Assembly: GCF_011386835.1 (NCBI RefSeq)
Contig: NC_088799.1
Location: 75,597,302 to 75,661,301, forward strand
Direction: 5' to 3'
DNA: 64,000 nucleotides
DNA from: Chrysemys picta bellii
Lineage: Eukaryota; Chordata; Testudines; Emydidae
In this document: in pieces, positions 1 to 23,300 of the stretch
Position numbering within the stretch: position 1 is the stretch's first letter
How the letters are laid out: the number at the start of each line of letters is the position of its first letter
The notes under the pieces: generated by a model
The model's database searches: none
Seen by the model: the letters and a program-made list of their open reading frames with translations, nothing else
Told to the model about the DNA's origin: nothing
Position numbers and translations under genes: made by a program

Positions 1-30
1 ATATTCTGTTTCTAGCTTTACTACCCAACT

Positions 31-333
31 AAGGCCTGGTCCCCACTAAGCCCCCACTTCGGACTAAGGTACGCAAATTCAGCTACGTTAATAACGTAGC
101 TGAATTCGAAGTACCTTAGTCCGAACTTACCGCGGGTCCAGACGCGGCAGGAAGGCTCCCCCGTCGATGTCGCGTACTCCTCTCGGCAAGCTGGAGTACC
201 GGCGTCGACGGCGAGCACTTCCGGGATCGATCCCAGAACATTGATTGCCTGCCGCCGGACCCTCCGGTAAGTGAAGACGTACCCTTACTTCAAGACCGTG
301 GAAGTCTTGGGTGTAACAACTACTCTCTGCTTC
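31..333. mobile_element. hAT-like miniature element, family 1 copy 1
   Basis: The left part starts near GGCCTGGTCCCCACTAAG, a terminal motif like those of turtle non-autonomous hAT elements. A long hairpin (58-125) and a CpG-rich body follow. The segment around the hairpin and the following ACTTACCGCGG also occurs at 17,456-17,540, so the two are one family. The right end is not clear and no target duplication was found. Confidence 0.5.
58..125. repeat. Subterminal hairpin of the miniature element
   Basis: The arms are 58-90 and 92-125. The outer part is TTCGGACTAAGGTAC against GTACCTTAGTCCGAA. The inner part is TTCAGCTACGTTA against TAACGTAGCTGAA. The loop is a single base. The related hairpin at 17,475-17,515 keeps the pairing with different bases. 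Confidence 0.75.
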
Positions 334-1000
334 CATTCACCTGTCTCACAAGTGTTGTGAAGCATCATTAGTTAAAAAAAGTCACACTTGACATTTTTAA
401 CACCTACATGCCGTACAAGCGACACCTAAAGTTACTATAAAACTGACTAAAGAAAAATATTTTCTCTATTTTTCCAGGTAGTGTATAGTCAGTATCACTA
501 TTTCTTATATGTAGTTCTCCTGTTTTTTTATGTTTTTCAAACAAGGGAGATTTTGTTTAACAAAAAAATAAAAATGGAATTGTAAAATCACAAAAATTGG
601 AAGGGGGATTTGGAATGGGATAGTCTATGAAACTACTTCTCTTTTTAAAGTTGACTAGATTTCAAGCTGACAGCCTTTAATGATAAAAAAGTGCTTTACT
701 ATTCTGATAAAAAGGTGCTATGTAAGTGTAAAAGTATTATTATGGTCAGATTGTGCTCAGTTTATACAATAACACATATGCTGCAGTTTTTTTCCAGTTT
801 CCATAGTGAACTAGAATGTAGCAGATATAGAGCAACAGTTTCTGCCTACCTCACTTGCAGAGCTCACTGCAGGATTGGGGCCTAAGGTAGCATTTTGCAT
901 CAAGATCAAAGTTTAGCATAAACCTTAATATTTTGCATAGTATTCTGTAAAGACTGCAACTATTGATGAAACCTCAAATTCCAATTTGTTCATCCGACAG
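334..1000 (+). other. Intron of the SAT-like gene, unique AT-rich DNA
   Basis: No exon was found here. I looked for a first SSAT exon ending in the usual Ile-Lys codons before a GT donor and found none, so the first coding exon is probably left of the window. The last bases form the acceptor CATCCGACAG in front of the exon at 1,001. Confidence 0.5.
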
Positions 1001-9943
<8,943 letters not shown>

Positions 9944-10879
9944 AGGAAGTTCCCATTCACCATTCCAAGATTTGTGAGAGATTAGATTATTAATCTGCAA
10001 TACGTTTGTCCTGCTTTCAGTTTTGCGCAATAGAACATCTGCTGCTTACACCCTGGAGTTCCAGTTTGTTATGAATTTAACAAGATTAATTAAGTTTATG
10101 TAACTGCTTTGTTTTATGACCAGCAGCCTTTATTACTATTAGGTACTATGAGAGTTACTAAAAAGTTTCTTTCATCATCGTTTGTTACATAACTGGACAC
10201 TATTCAAGGAGACCCCATGTTTTATCTCCCCCCCTCACATTAACAAATAGATGTATGTTAAAAAGTGTTACTGTATTGTATGCATTGTATCACAAGCTGA
10301 TTTATATTTAAAGTAATCCTGCCTGCTACAAAAATAAGTCTTATGTTACTAACCTTTTCCACAATGTGACATTATCAGTATGATGAATGATTGTGTCCTC
10401 ATCTTTCAGGCAGATAGTAGCCAATCAGGATTAGAATTTTTCACCTAGTTCTTCCTCATCTCGGGGGTACAAGTAGGCATTCCCAGTTAATGAGCAATGT
10501 AGCTGGAGAACATGATCATCATCTAAGCTAGTCACTTTGAGACTGGTCATTCACTGTGGCATTGTCAGTTTTCATATTGGTGTTGCTACATCACAGAGAG
10601 CAAGGTGAGAGACATTTTTTTTTTCTTGTGATGCTGGTGCTACCATTAATGAATGATGAATGGATCCAGCTACCAGGGAGGAAGGAGTAACTAAGGAGAA
10701 GTTAAGATACACTAGAATAAAGTGACAAGAGGAGAAGGGGACCATGAAGAGCCTATTAAGATGATCAAACCTCCTGAAGATAGCCTCTTTAAAACTGCTG
10801 AGGAAGAACCCCTATCGGAACTTGCTGATCAAAGACCTCTTCAGCAGTTGTAAATCCAGCCAGTACTGTCTCAAACACA
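9944..10879. other. Intergenic region and SATL1 3' UTR
   Basis: No gene was seen. The first few hundred bases are presumably the 3' untranslated region. The only poly(A) candidates are weak TTTAAA-like motifs near 10,310. The part from about 10,440 may be the decayed terminal region of the neighbouring DIRS remnant. Confidence 0.3.
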
Positions 10880-11650
10880 TAGCAGCATGGAAAAGCTCCT
10901 CAACTAAGGCCTCCCCCAACTCTGCCCAGGACATGGCCACAGTTAGGATATAGTGAGCTCAAAGCTCCTCTGGGGTAAGAAGTGAGGCATGGAAGGGAGC
11001 TGAAGTGCTGCATGCAAGTTTGGATCCTACAGAAAAAGTTATATTTACACACCTTCTCCTCTTTATGAGCCCCTCCGAACAGCATGGGGAATATTTTAGA
11101 TGAGGAAATGCGTACCTCAAGCTCTAGGGGGGATCCAGGGAATGCCACCACACCAAGTCTGGTCTTGGGGTCATGGGAGAAGTTGGGAAGCAAGATCTCA
11201 TTGCTAAGGATGAAGGCTGAGAGGCCACCTTGAGGAGAAAACAGGGATACATTCAGAGAATTAAGTTTCCCCTTGTAGAAGATTACATATGAGGGATTGC
11301 AAGCTACACGTGCAAGTTTCCTGACTCTTTGGGCTGAGAGCATGACAACCATAAAGGCCACTTTCCTTGTCAGGAAAACCACTCAGAATGGTAAAGATGT
11401 GTTCCAATAGGTCAGAGTAGATGATCTATGGAAGGGAAGTGTAGACTTTAAAGTAGGAGACTGCTTTCAGGAACCTGGCTAACAGAGGGTTGGACCCCAC
11501 TGGGAACCCTTTGATGGAACTTCTGAGGACATTGCAGGAGGCGGCCTGGACCCTAGGGCAGCTGGTAGAGAACCTTTTGTCAAACCTATTCTGAAAGAAT
11601 TCCTGATTGGAAGGGATACTGGATTTCCTGGTCAAGATCCCAAGGGATAT
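10880..11650 (-). pseudogene. DIRS-like tyrosine recombinase remnant
   Basis: In two - frames the translation resembles the tyrosine recombinase that DIRS retroelements use instead of an integrase. Around 11,500 it reads KGFPVGSNPLLARFLKAV; after a frame change, from 11,382, it reads FLTRKVAFMVVMLSAQRVRK and ARVACNPSYVIF. The Arg in SAQRV fits the first catalytic Arg of the family. Reverse transcriptase and RNase H parts are missing. Similarity may extend to about 12,000. It has stops and frame shifts and is not a host gene. Confidence 0.55.
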
Positions 11651-11999
11651 GCAATACTAGGAAAAAGACAGACCATACAGCTATAATAAGCAGACCTACC
11701 ACTCTTCTTTCAGGAATAGATGAGGCAACACAAAACCAGTTGGAAATCCCTAGCTTTGAGGACAGAGTATTTATTAAGCGGACCCATCTCAGCCACTCTG
11801 TGGCTATGACAACAGGAAGACATTGATTTCTTTCTGCTTTTTCCCTTTTACCTAATTCTACAAAACACTCAGATAATTCTTTTACAATTGGATAATGCAT
11901 TGAGTTTAGTAGGAAAGACAGGACTTTAATTTGGTCAGTGCAGATGACGAAAGCTAAGAAAACTGCTGGAACCTGAAGATTTACCATATTCAGGTTTTA

Positions 12000-14284
12000 A
12001 TAAAGTTTTATAAACATACAGCTTTTTCCCTGAAAATACACAGACTTCAAGGTTCTCCTTTTAAAACACTTCTGTAAGCATTATTTTATGGTTTCTGAAT
12101 GAATCATGGAATTGTAATAAGATCAGTGCCTGTCTTGGCAAGAATCAAATTCAGAAACTTCAATAACTGCACATTAGTACTCTGCATCTTGGGCTCCAAC
12201 ACTATATTACTGAACTTCAGTTTAGGATTCCCAATTTCTTTTAAGATATTCTTAGTTTATTTTAAAGTAAGATTTGTAGAGAAAAGGCAATCTGTAATCC
12301 TTTGTGTTAGCTTCCCACTTTTTCATAACCAAAAGGATTAAGAAATGAATAATGGTTAACTGTGTAGAATCTAAATGCAACTTCCTTCCGCACAAGCCAT
12401 TGATTTTATTCATGCTAAACTTTCAAAGTGTCTTTTGTGTGTTACATGGTATTTGGGGACATAAGCATATGACTCCCAGTGACACTAATGGATATCTTGT
12501 GGCTAAATCACTATCTCTTTAAAAATTTACCTCTAAGTTTCACATAGAAAATTGAACCGCATTTCTAGCACTCTTCTAATCTATTATTTCCCTCAGTTAG
12601 GTGAGATTCAATTTCAGAAGAACAATAATATCTTGTATTGTCCCACTGTTGTAGACTCTTAGAGCGCAAGCATGCAAAGACACATGAATAACGTTATGAC
12701 TTTGAGTAGTCCCAATAAATTCATCTGATCCTTGCCTAGCCAGATATTGAAATCAATACACTTTCATGTTGGGTTCAATGGGAATACTCATAGTATGTAA
12801 ATTATGCACACAGAACAGTTTGCAGGATTGAGACCGTAGTCACTTAACAGGAACTCAGTATTTTAGGTGTTTTTGTTTTCTTTACTGAAACAGCCATGTT
12901 GTTTGTTTAAAAAGAGGCTGCTAGCCATAGGCACAATTTTTTTTTTTTACATTTTTTTAACTGTATGTTGATACTAAACTGTTGACACATGACATTGGCA
13001 TAACTACTAATAACTACTTAAAGAGGCAAAGAATTGTGTATATGTTCTGCTCCATAAATGATAGCAATAACTGTATTGTGCCAGAACATGCTATTCTTCA
13101 TAAGTCAAACAAACAGTCCTTAAAAAGGATTTCCATTTTGTCTCAAAGCACTTTATCATATCAAAATTTTACCAGAATGAAAAATTGACTAAATATTTGC
13201 TCATTCTTACGTTCACAGAAATCCCATTGAAGTCAATGGGCTCTGGGTATGCATGCTTCAAAACAGACTGTGGACCTTGGTTTTATCCCTACTAACCTCC
13301 ACAACTTTTTATTCTTTTTTTTTTTTAAGTTAAGCTGTGAGAGCACTTTCATCCAATAGTATAACTGCCTGTTTTAACCTCTGTGTCACTAAAACGCCCA
13401 ACTTTCCTGCCATAATTTGCTTATATATTCCACATTAGCACAAACAGTACCAGTAACATGGGTTAGAGTTGATGGAGCTGAAAAGCAACTTAATAAATAT
13501 CAGTCTATGTTATTAAAGGTTGACTGAAAACTAATGTGTGGTCTACAAGGGATGCTTTGAAGACTAGCTCCAATTTTTTCTTTTCACTTTAAATGTTACT
13601 TTTAAATCAGGAAAGCTACACACATACAGAACAAAATTTATTTTCTATTCTAATCACCTCGGTGGAACAGGTTAACAGCAGTGATTTTTACAAAAGGAGC
13701 TAGCTTACATAAATCTTAAAGCAACTGAATTTGAGAGAGTACAACAATCACAGCTGGTTTCTTTTATATTATGAGTGCTCAGACTAATAAGATACTTGAG
13801 CCAACATGGATGCCAAATGCTATCATTTTCCCATAACATTCCAGAGCTGGGAGTGAGTGAGAAGGGGGACAACAATCAAAAGATTACCAGATTACTCTTT
13901 TACTGCCTTTGAACAACTAAGGAGCTGAAGGACAGAAATACATTTACACTTTCAAACCATCCCTTATAAAGGTGATTTATGTTTATTAACAACTTGACAC
14001 TGACAATCCTGATACACCCCATTGCAAGCACATATTGAGAGAAATATAATTCTCAGTGTCAAACAGCTAATTATTGTTCAAAGAAATTAAAATATTTAAT
14101 TGCTTATAGGTAGTAAGAAACAGTACCCAGTAAACAACAAGGACAAAGTAGATTGACTGTACATATTGGGATTTAAGAAAATACCTGATTAAATTATACC
14201 ACATTCGGTACAATCATACATTGCATAATCCTTCCATTTTTCTTTGCTATTGTTAGTACTTCCCAATATTTGTAAATTGGTGCC
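12000..14284. other. Intergenic region and APOOL 3' UTR
   Basis: AT-rich DNA with no convincing gene. Short fragments with AAGTCAATGGG (13,230) and GGTTCAATGGGAATACTCATA (12,772) look like old palindromic repeat pieces. The part just below 14,285 should be the APOOL 3' untranslated region. Confidence 0.35.
13982..13987 (-). terminator. Candidate APOOL poly(A) signal AATAAA
   Basis: TTTATT on the + strand is AATAAA on the - strand, about 300 bases past the APOOL stop. An ATTAAA lies nearer at about 14,096. Neither can be confirmed without transcript data. Confidence 0.3.
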
Positions 14285-14382
14285 TTAGCTTCTAGTACTG
14301 TACATATCCACATCCTCTGGGCTGGATTGACCATGGTCCATAAGCCTGGGGTCAAGCTTAAATTTTGTTGTCTTCACTACAT
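14285..14382 (-). CDS. APOOL: APOOL exon 9 (C-terminus, stop)
   Basis: Acceptor TTTAACAG; the codon split G|AT gives Asp. Encodes [20 protein letters not shown] and [11 protein letters not shown], then TAA at 14,287-14,285. The MDHGQ...PED.DMYSTRS ending is the APOOL signature. Confidence 0.92.
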
Positions 14383-17300
14383 CTGTTAAAGATATTAAAA
14401 TGAAATAAAATGATAAAGGCATAAAAGCTGTTTAAAAAAAATGCTTATTCAGAAGTTATACATATTGATAGTGTGAAAATTCAAGCATTATAATAAAGTG
14501 CTCTACAGTTATAAATTAATTGTAAATTACATTAGTGGGAATAATGCAGACAAGTTGTTGCCACGCAGTGAAAGTCACAGGAAGTAAGAAAAACATTTGA
14601 AAGATCTCCAGTCTCTTACAAACTCATCACTAAATTGTTTTCACAATTACAAAGTAATCTATTAAAAGCCTGATCATGGCATGCCCTGAGCACTGGCACA
14701 AGGGAGAAGGGGGTAGTGCGTAAGGCTCTCCTTTACACCATACTGCTGCTTCCTGGGGCAGCAGGCTCTGCAGAGCTGCTACATCCCTTCCTCCTGCAGG
14801 TGGGAAGTAATGAATGAGAGAAATTGGGAAGCAGGCAGAACCTTGACTCTCCCGCCAGGAGCCCACTGTGCAGAGTACGCAGTGACAGGATCACAGTTTA
14901 GTACCTTTCCAGAGCAGTGGGGAGACTGAGAAGCAGATAGTGACTGAGTCACTAAAAGGATTCATATGTTAAAGGTCGTATAGCGGGAGATGTCACCCAG
15001 GGACCTCCTGGTGCCAACTGAGAAGTGGGCACAGGGGTGCACAGGATTACAGAGATCCCCTGGTTCCAATCTCTACATAATACTTCATCAAAGGGAGTCA
15101 TGTAAAGTCTCTACTGAAAACTACAGTGGTCAATGTGACACAAATCACTGTGGAATGTATGTACAGATAACATGTAAAGAGTTATGTATATATACACACA
15201 AAGTTATGCTCTTAGGTCTGTGAGTCGGAGCTGGTCACCAGAAGGTGATAAATAAGTTTCTTTCAGGCAGAAATGCTTATCTACCTGTCCGACTTTATAG
15301 GATTGAGTATTGTATACTTCACAATGATAGCCTATTTACAGTCTGATCAAGGGATGAAAAGTCTCCAGGGGAGATTCTAGACAGGAAAAAATAAGCAGCA
15401 GGGGCTACCCTGTTTACAAGTGAAGACAATGGATCACTGGACATGTCTGGGGTGCAGAGGTACGCCCTGTTATGCTTCACCTAGGCTGACAGTGTATTTA
15501 CTTCATGAAAAAAGGATCACAACCAAGTCTGGCTGAAAAATGCTCGAAAGACTTTGGGGTGAGCTAAACTTGATTTGACAAGGGTTTTGTTGTTGTTGTT
15601 ATTAATGAAATCTAGGCTCTGGATTGTGTGTTAGGATTTTGTTTTATATGTAACCATTTGTCTCCAATATTTCTACTTGCTATCACTTGAATCTTTGCTC
15701 TTTGTTAAATAAACGTCTTGTGTTTACCATAAACATATCTAAGTGCTGTGTGTTAAGTGGAGCTCTGATAGGGTATAACTGGTAAACTGGGTGTACTGTT
15801 CCTTTGGGAGCAGAGGATTCTGTAAGTATCCACTGGGCCAGGGGATGGGCATTTCAGGGAGATGCTCGGAGGACTCAGAGATTGGAGTGTGCCCATCATT
15901 AACCTGTAAAGAAAGAGCCCCTAGACAGATGGCTGATCACCTGGTGCTGGATCTCCTCTTTGTTTCCAGCTACTTTTACAGATACCTAGATATTTCACTA
16001 CAAGAGAGTCTGTAAAAGCAACTGGAAACAAGGAGAAGCCACACTAGTTGCCTTCACAAGTAAGCTGATGTTACATGTGAGGAAACAGATGTTACCTTCA
16101 AGCAATATTATCTTTTTACAAAAGCAAATGCTGCAATTGCCATAGAGAAGATGTGCAACTGACAGCAAGAAGGGTCCACGTGATTGGGAATGGGAAGGTA
16201 AGTGGTCCATAATACATATTCTTTATTGAGGTGTGGTCCACATTGTGGGACCTATCACCTCTTTGGGCTCTTGATATAGCATACTAAATTTTATGGAGTT
16301 TACCACATTAGAAAGCTAAATTTGACAGGCCTGCTAGAGTTGCTTTTTAAAAAAAGAACAATGAAAATAACATTAAATAATTCACAATTCACTGCAGTTG
16401 ATGCTAATTTGAGTTTCATACCTGAAATGACATTTGGCACTTTTATTTCTGCTGGCAAAGGCACCAGATCTTTTGAACTCTGAATCTTCATTACAGGAGA
16501 ATCTGTTACAGCAAGTGTTTTTGACTTAACTTCAGATTCAGGGGTTGTTTTTTTAATCTCTGTACTTTTATCGTCTCCCACAGCTGGTTCCGGAACTTGT
16601 TGCAGATATGAACCACGCTAAATTACAAATGAACCAACCAAACAAAACAGAACAATATTTATGTGTATGTTTATTATATTGTTGATAAAGGAAATTACAA
16701 AAGAGCTGTCACATTTTAATAAAGTATTTCCAGATATGCATTGTGTGTGTACAAAGTTTAATACTGGATACACAGAAATATGCCAGAAGAAATTAGTGTA
16801 CTATATACCTCAATTCACTTCATGCTAGATTCAAATAATTGACAATATTCCTTGATGATGTTGAGGATGTTTGCATAAAATGGGCACCACAATAAGGGTA
16901 AAGAAGATGCATTTCTGAATACTATCAAGATACAAGGAACTTCAATTTGGATGTCTGGAAGCTTGTTTAATGGTTAATGAATAATACTACTAAGTTTTGA
17001 TATACTGCTTTTCATCCAAGGCACTCAAAAGACTTTACAAAGAAGGGTACAGGTCATTATCCCCTTTTCCAGATGGGGAAACTGAAGCACAGAACAAGGT
17101 TAAAGCAACAGGTGGATTTACAGAATTGCCAGCCTTACCAAAGTTATTAAGAGACTTGGAGTTTGAATTATCACTAATCACTTAGATCAAGATAACTAAC
17201 AAACCTCCTGCAGATTATTCTTGATTAGTGATGAGCAACTGTTTAGTTTAGGGGCAGGACTACACTAAGGCAGGGATTGATGCTCTGAGATCGACCGTTG

Positions 17301-20300
17301 GTGGATCGATTTAGCGGGTCTAGTAAAGACCCGCCAAATCAACTGTAGATCGCTCTCCAGTCGACCCCAGTACTCTACCCCCAATAAGAAGAGTAAGGTA
17401 AGTCGATGGCAGATTTTCTCCCGTCAACCCCCCCCCGTGGTGTAGACCTCGTGGTAACTCGACCTAAGGTACGTCGACTCCAGCTACGTTATTCACATAG
17501 CTGGAGTTGCGTAGCGTAGGTCGACTTACCGCGGTAACGCAGACATAGCCTAGGAAACAACCGACTTCATTTAGCAAAACTCTGACAGTTTATAATTCTT
17601 CTTACCACGCCAGTTCTTATTTCCCTAACAGTTTCTCATTATTGAACTGAAATAAAATATGCTTCAGTCAGAATTCTGTTCATGGTTGTCAATGGAAATA
17701 AAACTGAGGATTAACAAAAATGTCAAAAATATATCAGCGTTTTAATAGATATATCAAAATATTTGTTTGCTGGAGTAAACCAAAATATTTAATTTCTAAT
17801 CAATTAAACATTAAACTGTATTTCCATATAGTGCTTCGATGCCTCATATAAGTTGTACTTTGGGCATTTTGTGCCCTCACTTTCTCCTACTGGCTTGGCT
17901 CTCTAACCATCTGAAGAAGTGGGATTTTTACCCACAAAAACTTATGCCCAAATACATCTGTTAGTCTTTAAGGTGCCACCGGACTCCTCGTTGTTTTTGT
18001 GGATACAGACCAACACGGCTACCCCTCTGATACTTGTTAACCAGACTTCATCTCCCATGATACAGTGTGGTCTCCTCCTCTGACTGAGCCGTGTGGTGCA
18101 TCAGTGGAAATGTAGTCTGGCCAGTGAGCTGGGTGAACTGCAGAAAATGGAGCACGAGATGTCCAAAACTATAAGTTTCCAGTGTCTGTTCTCATAGGGA
18201 AATGCAGTTTCACGGTGAACTGATTCAAAATGTTTTGTTTCTATCAAAAATGCTGAAATGAAATATTTCACCATTTCTGAATCAAAAATTTGTTTTTAAC
18301 TTTCCGTTTGCGAAAAATATTGCTTTCAACTTTTCATCCTAATTCAGGATTTTTTCTTTTTTTTTTAAATGTTGAAATATTAGCATTTCCCTCAGGATAG
18401 AAATTCCAATATTTGCTCATATCTAATTATTAATTAATTATTATTATTCAGATATACAGCCATATTCTCATAAGATTTTTTAAATTGTAAAGTGGCATTC
18501 AGAACGCTCATGTTTCCAAACTAGAGTAAGTCAAATTCATGAATACCTGGAATCATCAGAACCAATGGAAAATCTATATATTTTTTATTCACTAAAATGA
18601 AATGTCCTATTTACACTTTTTAATCACAATAAAATAGGTATTTTCTGGCCAGCGCCACTTGATAGGTATCCACATGCTCAAAAGCATCACATTTTTCATA
18701 AATTAGTGATATCAACAGAGGCGCCAAGGACTTACCCTGCAAACATTTACACGTGTTCTTAACTATGTTACCATGATTAGTCCTACTGAAATCAATGAGG
18801 CTACTCGTAGATAGAAAAGATAAGCATGTCTAAGTGTTCGCAGGTCCATGGCCTGAATAAGGAAAATGAACTATCTTCTTATGGTTGCATCTCCGGATCA
18901 AGGAGGCGTATTAAAAAGGCAGTGGAGGGAAGCTCACCTAGCTGTTGTGCATGCTGAATATGTTGTATAAGTAAACAGATCTCAAGGTCTATCAATCTGG
19001 GATTTGTCACAAACACTACATTCAAACAAAATTAAAAAAACCCAACACTTCTACTGTAAGCTGTTTGGGGCAGGGACTGTCTTTTTGTTCTGTGTTTGTA
19101 CAGCACCTAACACAATGGAATCCTGGTCCAGGACTGGGATTCCTAGGTGCTACAAGAATACAAATAATAAATAACAATAGCAATAAAATGAGGACCTTTG
19201 TGCCTCATAATACACTTCATTGTGATATTAAATAGTATCAACAAACACACCTGTATCTTTTTGCTTAAATTTGCATTTCAAAAATCAATCCAAGGTATTG
19301 AACTGAATGACTAACTGATCATTCTTTGGAAAAACATACCTTGGAATCTTCTTTCTGTGTGAGTAGCACTTCTTTCATAGAGGAGTTTTTTGTCCATAGT
19401 GATCCTATTGCTTCATAGGTTTGATGGCTTGCAGCATATACTTTTTTCCCTGTTATCTAATTTAATTAGTTAAAATGTATTATTTTAACAAAAAGCTTTA
19501 AAAATGGTAGGGTTCACAGAACATTTCAAGTAAAGCAAATATTCTCCTTTAATAAACTGTATATTCACGCCAATACTGGAAGACAGAATATCTGCATTTC
19601 ACAAATTTGATGCATCTCAGATCTCCCCCCACTCCCAATCTTATATTATAAATCATGTTTAAATTGGTATTGTAAATCTGCTACAGTGCATCCATTTACA
19701 CAAAATGGATTTAAAACTTAACCAGGGAATAGTGGTTTGAATAAATGAATGCACTGGAGGCTGGAACAGCAAGAAAAGTCAGACATATCATATGCTACAA
19801 ACTTGAAACAAAAACGTGACTCATTTTAGCTAGATTCTTTTCATTCATGCAAAGACAATCATAGCAAAATTTATGCCCGATTAAAACAAATCCCATGGTG
19901 AGGAAGGATACAACCAAGAAATAAAAGGACCTGACTGAAATTAGCAAACATTGCTGTTTTGCTTCACAAAGGTCTGAATTTGTAAATTCTTATTCAGCCT
20001 GTAATTATTCAAACTGTGTCAGGTTGCATCCGAAGAAGTGAGGTTTTTACTCACGAAAGCTTATGCCCAAATAAATCTGTTAGTCTTTAAGGTGCCACCA
20101 GACTCCTTGTTGTTTTTGTAGATACAGACTAACACGGCTACCCCCTGATACTTAACATCTGTGAAGTGGCTCTGTAGATAAGCTGCAGCCAGAGAGGATT
20201 CTATTTCCTCATTCACAGAGAACTATGCACAGCGTTCTGGTACTATGGTTATGTATACACTGTCCTGCCATTCGGACTATAAGAGTGTAAATAGCAATGT

Positions 20301-23300
20301 GCACCAAAGTGCTGTGCTGAAACTCCCCCGTGTGGTCACTGCATGTGCAAACTAAAAGGTTCTTTGTTTGCATTAACATAGTCTTGTCTAAAGAGGACTA
20401 CATTTATGCAAACTAGGAACATTTTAGTTCACGCCTACAGCATCCACACAGGGGAATCACAGTGCAGCACTTTGGTGCACACTGCTATTCACACCCTTGT
20501 AGCTGAACTGCAGGGCAGCATAGTTAAGCCCATAAAATCAATATTTTAAGTAGCTAGCCAACAAGTAAACTTCAAGATGACATTGAAAATGACACTGAAA
20601 TGAGTAGCTGTTAAAAAATGTAATTTTCTGTTAATTAAAAATTGAATTGTATAGCATCTAAAAATGAAACTCTCCTTTCTCCAAGTAAGAATTAAATATG
20701 GAAAATAGCACTGTATTGGTCAAGTAAATTCAGCCATTTTATTCGTTTCTGATGGACACGTAATTAAAAACTGTGATGCATCACACACACATAGTGTATA
20801 AACTGATGCCAGCTCCATATCCCTGGAAATTAAAGACTGCAGATGTGTTGAAAATTTCAGTCTCACTCAGTTTAAATATTAAAATATTGATATTTTCACC
20901 CTGTGAAAGAACAAAACAAAACTTACCTTAGCAAGTACTACTGACTGAGCTGGGTAACAAACGGATACTGCTAAAGTGGTAAGCCCCAGCGGGTAAGAAA
21001 TTTTCTTAACTCTAGAACCTGTGTAAACCACACAAATAATTTTAACAGGTACTAGATACAAATGAAACATAGTATTGGATAGCTATATAATTTTAACCTC
21101 CGACTCTTGGCAACTACCTGGATCAAAATCTATCGCAGGTATGATTGGTGTAGAGTTAGGGTCTGTATTCCAATAGGCCAACTGATGTTTCAGTAAAATT
21201 TACTGAATTAAAAAAAATGAGGATAGGTCTTCAATTATGAAATATTATTAAAATCTTCTATATAACTCATTCAAATTCCAATGTGTATTATCTTGCATTT
21301 ATTAATGAGTTTCCTCTGCCATCATGCTACCCAACTGCCAGACTCTCTCAGGTTTTTATGAATACTCATACGCTTCTGTGCTGCTAACTAGCCTACATAA
21401 TTTTGTGTTATCTGTTAATTTTACCCACCGTTTCCAGATCACTAATGAATGTATTAAACATCTGTCCTATTACATATCTGTGAGGCAAACTATTGTTAAC
21501 ACTAATCACTTATTCCTACTCTTTGTTTATAGTCTCTTAGCCAGTTTCAAAACCATGACAGTTCTTTCATATCAGGACTATTTAAGTTTCTTTGGCAAAG
21601 AGTTTTTGAAAGCCCAAATAAATTATATCTGTTAGTTCTCTTTTACCCACTATTTTGTTGACACACTTGAAATCTAGCAGACAATAGAAGGACAACATTT
21701 TCTTGAATAAACTGTGATGTTTTGTCTGTATTATATTCACCTACTGGTAAATGTCATATAACTCTATGTAAGTATTGTTTCAAGCATTTTACCTGGTACT
21801 GAAGTAAAAATCATTTGTCAGTTACGCACCCCAACACCTGTTGTAAAAATAAGTACTTGCTACCAATTAGTGAGGCTGCATATTTTTGCTAGCAGCTTCA
21901 CAATTTCAATTCACCCTTGGATCTACACTATCCAGTCCCAGTGATTTGTTGCCCTTTAAGGACTCAATCCTGCCAGCTGTTTCACGTGGATCAGGGTCTA
22001 ATTTATCAAATTGTTCCAGCACTTTTTCTTTTGACCCTTCAAACACTCACAGTGGCTCATTTTTATTACCTATTGATTGTCATTCTATCATGTTTCAAAA
22101 ATGCCCATTTTTCCAAGGTCATCTTCCATTACCAAGCACTTTGGTTCACCAGTTTTTGCTTTTAGCCTCTGCATATTTGATTCCTCTCTTGAATCCCTCC
22201 CTTAGATCTAGGCTGTCCTTTCCCCAATTCATTCTGTAGTGCCTAATGCATTTAAATCCCTCCTTTTTACTATACTACCATTGTATAATCCAAACTGTGG
22301 GGAATGATTTAGATTTGGGGCTATTTAAAAATCCAAGGAAATAAAGATCATTTGCAAATGTGATGTTCCAATTATGCCCAGTATTCTCTTTCAATTTTGT
22401 TGGTGGCTTTACCTAAAAATCACATTGCTGTAAATTTCCATGATTTAAATCATGATTTTCCCTGACATTTATTCTTTTGAAAATTTCAGAATGAAAGATG
22501 TGTAAATTCTATAGTAATATAATGAAATACAAAGCCTACAATATGATGTCATAATTTTACAAAAATTAAGTCTGGTGATTTTGAATATTTATTTCATAAT
22601 TTTATGAAAATTAAATCCAATGATTTTTGAATACATCACTTCTCTCAAGCACATCTCTGTTCCTGTGTCAGTGCACCCAATTCCGCACTGTCTTACACAG
22701 CTCCATTTCAACACTCCATGTCACAACTACCATCACTCTGGTCCAGGAGCACTGAGAGACTCTTCAGTGTTCACTAGAAATACTTCTCGATTGGCCAGGA
22801 GGTTCATTGAGAGGTTTGAGGTGTTCCTTCCTCCAGGAAGACACCTACAACTTATGCTGATCCTTTTAAGGAATGGGGGAGGTACTCTGAAGCAGAGAGT
22901 ATTGTACAGGAGTAATTTGGATAAGTTCCTCCTCAAACCCTATCCCCTTGCTGGCAGAATCATGACAGAATCTTTTTCATGTGGATCTAGATTTGCATAC
23001 CTTTCCCCTGACTGTAGAAACTGAATATGATCATTTACATTGTGTGCTGATTTAAATTAACCATCAAGTAATAAATTACCAAAGAAAATTAAGGCATTTC
23101 TGATGGCACAATAGGGTCCTATATTTCTAATAACATAATTATTAAATTATAGAATTACATATACAATTATTTTAAATGAGTAAATTAAACAAAGCTGTAA
23201 AAGAAAAATGTCTGCTGGTATCCCCTCTACATACTATAATGATCTGAAATCTTGGTTTGTTTGTTTTTAAAACTATGTAACAACTGTTCACAAGTGTTCA

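Noticed and set aside
22620..23024. 134-codon open frame in APOOL intron 5
   Set aside because: No recognised motif, no splice partners, sense opposite to APOOL; probably chance.
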